A stretch of DNA of 41,643 nucleotides from Oscillospiraceae bacterium. Lineage in GTDB: Bacteria > Bacillota > Clostridia > Oscillospirales > CAG-272. The notes beneath the pieces were generated by a model that made no database searches, was not told the DNA's origin, and saw only the letters and a list, made by a program, of their open reading frames with translations. This document shows, piece after piece, positions 40,967-41,643 of the stretch; the first letter of the stretch is position 1; every line of letters begins with the position of its first letter. The stretch spans positions 1 to 41,643 of the forward strand of contig QAKK01000032.1 of NCBI GenBank assembly GCA_003343845.1, in the 5' to 3' direction. A program made the translations under genes and the position numbers.

Positions 40967-40996
40967 AAAAAGCACTTGCTTTCGCAAGTGCTTTTT
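40967..40996 (+). terminator. Terminator hairpin after the third tRNA-tail copy
   Basis: GCACTTGC (40972-40979) pairs with GCAAGTGC (40984-40991) around TTTC, flanked by AAAAA and TTTTT. It differs in sequence from the two preceding terminators but occupies the same place. Confidence 0.88.
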
Positions 40997-40999
40997 CAG

Positions 41000-41168
41000 T
41001 TATATTCGCCTTGCGGCGAGTGATATTGCCTTCGGCAGTGATATCCGGCGTTGCCGGGTGATATTCGCTTCGCGAGTGTAAGCGGCGAATATAATATCAC
41101 TGCGCGGCAGCGCAATATCACTTTTGCGTCAGCAAAAATATCACGCCGCGCATCGCGCGGCATATCAC
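41000..41168 (+). repeat. Array of small hairpins separated by GTGATAT / ATATCAC
   Basis: Seven short hairpins (for example TGCC-TTC-GGCA, TCGC-TTC-GCGA, TTTTGC-GTCA-GCAAAA and GCCGCGC-ATC-GCGCGGC) are joined by a fixed 7-base linker. The linker is GTGATAT three times in the left half and ATATCAC four times in the right half. TTATATTCGCC (41000-41010) and GGCGAATATAA (41084-41094) form a perfect 11-bp outer stem around the left half. Stem sequences differ, but linkers are constant. There is no coding potential. The array ends about 10 bases before the promoter of the four-helix-bundle gene. Confidence 0.85.
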
Positions 41169-41176
41169 TTATTCTC

Positions 41177-41205
41177 TTTACAGATTAGCGTACTTATAAT
41201 ATAAT
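41177..41205 (+). promoter_or_regulatory. Sigma-A promoter of the four-helix-bundle gene
   Basis: TTTACA (41177-41182), 17 bases and TATAAT (41200-41205). The predicted start near 41212 leaves a leader of only about 10 bases. An overlapping TATAAT five bases upstream has no -35. Confidence 0.7.
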
Positions 41206-41220
41206 CGGTTTGCGGGGTTG

Positions 41221-41583
41221 ATGAGCGTGCCTGAAAGTATTCTGCGTTGTAAATCGAAAGAGTTTGCCAAGCAAATTGTATTCCTTTGCCGTAGCATAAA
41301 AACGGCTTCTAAAGAATCGGTTCTGACGAATCAGCTTTTGCGCTCCGGCACAAGCATCGGGGCAAATATTCACGAGGCGCAGTATGCCCAAGGCAAAAAG
41401 GATTTTATCTCAAAGTTGGAGATCGCACAGAAGGAATGTTTTGAAACGGAATACTGGCTTGAGCTTCTTTTTGAAACCGGCTATATTGCAGAATCAACAT
41501 ACAAGCCTTTGCAAAATCAATGCGGCGCAATCAGAAGAATGTTGATTTCTTCGCTTAATACCGCAAAGGAAGACTGCAGATGA
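41221..41583 (+). CDS. Four-helix-bundle protein (S23 / 23S rRNA intervening-sequence protein family)
   Basis: A 120-residue helical protein. The family core LLRSGTSIGANIHEAQYAQGKKDFISKLEIAQKE (conserved R-S-S-ANI-E) followed by TEYWLELL is clear. Relatives are encoded in 23S rRNA intervening sequences and, as Avd, in diversity-generating retroelements, where Avd binds nucleic acid and the reverse transcriptase; the role of stand-alone copies is unknown. ATG 41221 is taken; a TTG lies just before it and the ribosome binding site is weak (GCGGGG). It is flanked by the hairpin array before and the nested palindrome after, and its own codons 13-17 (AAAGAGTTTGCC) match the outer arm of that palindrome. 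Confidence 0.85.
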   Translation: MSVPESILRCKSKEFAKQIVFLCRSIKTASKESVLTNQLLRSGTSIGANIHEAQYAQGKKDFISKLEIAQKECFETEYWLELLFETGYIAESTYKPLQNQCGAIRRMLISSLNTAKEDCR

Positions 41584-41597
41584 ATAAGTGGATTGAA

Positions 41598-41643
41598 GAG
41601 TTTGCCGGTTTCGCATCGCGAAATCGGCGGCGCACAGCCGCCG
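41598..41643 (+). repeat. Third copy of the nested palindromic module (cut by window edge)
   Basis: GAGTTTGCCGGTTTCGC-ATC-GCGAAATCGGCGG and the beginning of the GC palindrome repeat the long form seen at 40713. It lies 15 bases after the four-helix-bundle stop. An ATG at 41582, sharing bases with that stop (ATGA), opens a frame of at least 20 codons (MNKWIEEFAGFASRNRRR) straight through the repeat and off the window; whether it is translated is unknown. Confidence 0.8.

Noticed and set aside
40482..41081. Plus-strand frames of 100-200 codons crossing the tRNA and repeats
   Set aside because: They read through the tRNA, terminators and palindromes; the apparent protein repeats only reflect the DNA repeats.
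41000..41168. CRISPR array
   Set aside because: The repeated element is only 7 bases, changes orientation midway, and the intervening parts are palindromes rather than unique spacers; no cas genes are present.
41221..41583. Diversity-generating retroelement accessory protein (Avd)
   Set aside because: No reverse transcriptase, template repeat or variable repeat is seen within the window; the wider S23/four-helix family is the safer name, though the right edge is open.

Overview
The window is moderately GC-rich and comes from a Firmicute, most likely an uncultured clostridium of the Oscillospirales/Ruminococcaceae type. Support for this: a complete S10-spc-alpha ribosomal superoperon with the Clostridia-type KOW RNA-binding gene between map and infA; zinc-type S14 and Cys4 adenylate kinase; strong AGGAGG ribosome binding sites on almost every gene; sigma-A promoters with 17-base spacers; and a sigma-E-like sporulation promoter in front of a SpoIVFB-type protease. 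The genus is not determined.

Layout. 1-3690: dipeptide/oligopeptide ABC importer oppBCDF (minus strand, oppF cut by the window edge) with its promoter. 3886-8032: spermidine/putrescine importer potABCD (minus) with promoter, a strong leader hairpin and a terminator; its binding protein carries a C-terminal membrane anchor. 8159-9142: a two-gene unit (small membrane protein plus M50 protease) behind a sigma-E-like promoter, resembling a reduced spoIVFA-spoIVFB. 9162-10163: an EamA-family exporter with its own promoter. 10192-26319: the ribosomal superoperon, rpsJ through rplQ, with secY, adk, map, the KOW gene, infA, rpmJ and rpoA, read from one promoter through a long structured leader. 26401-29868: plus-strand membrane protein and DNA polymerase I, closed by a perfect 16-bp terminator hairpin. 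29988-39699: about 9.7 kb of tightly packed minus-strand genes (SulP transporter, DUF5662-like protein, PfkB sugar kinase, MATE exporter, tandem AAA+ ATPase, divergent sigma factor, zinc-finger anti-sigma-like protein, HAD phosphatase, Sel1 repeat protein, CYTH protein). The last six overlap or lie within 11 bases of each other and look like one regulatory module. 39738-40450: a lone Sfp-type phosphopantetheinyl transferase with its own promoter.

40519-41643 is the most unusual part. A tRNA-Asn gene with a consensus promoter is followed by two extra copies of its own 3' end, each with its own terminator hairpin. The copies are separated by modular nested palindromes. Then comes a 168-base array of small hairpins punctuated by GTGATAT and, further on, by its complement ATATCAC. 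The array leads straight into the promoter of a four-helix-bundle (S23/IVP family) gene, and another copy of the nested palindrome follows that gene at the window edge. This looks like a non-autonomous repeat or mobile element at a tRNA 3' end. No transposase, integrase or reverse transcriptase is visible inside the window.
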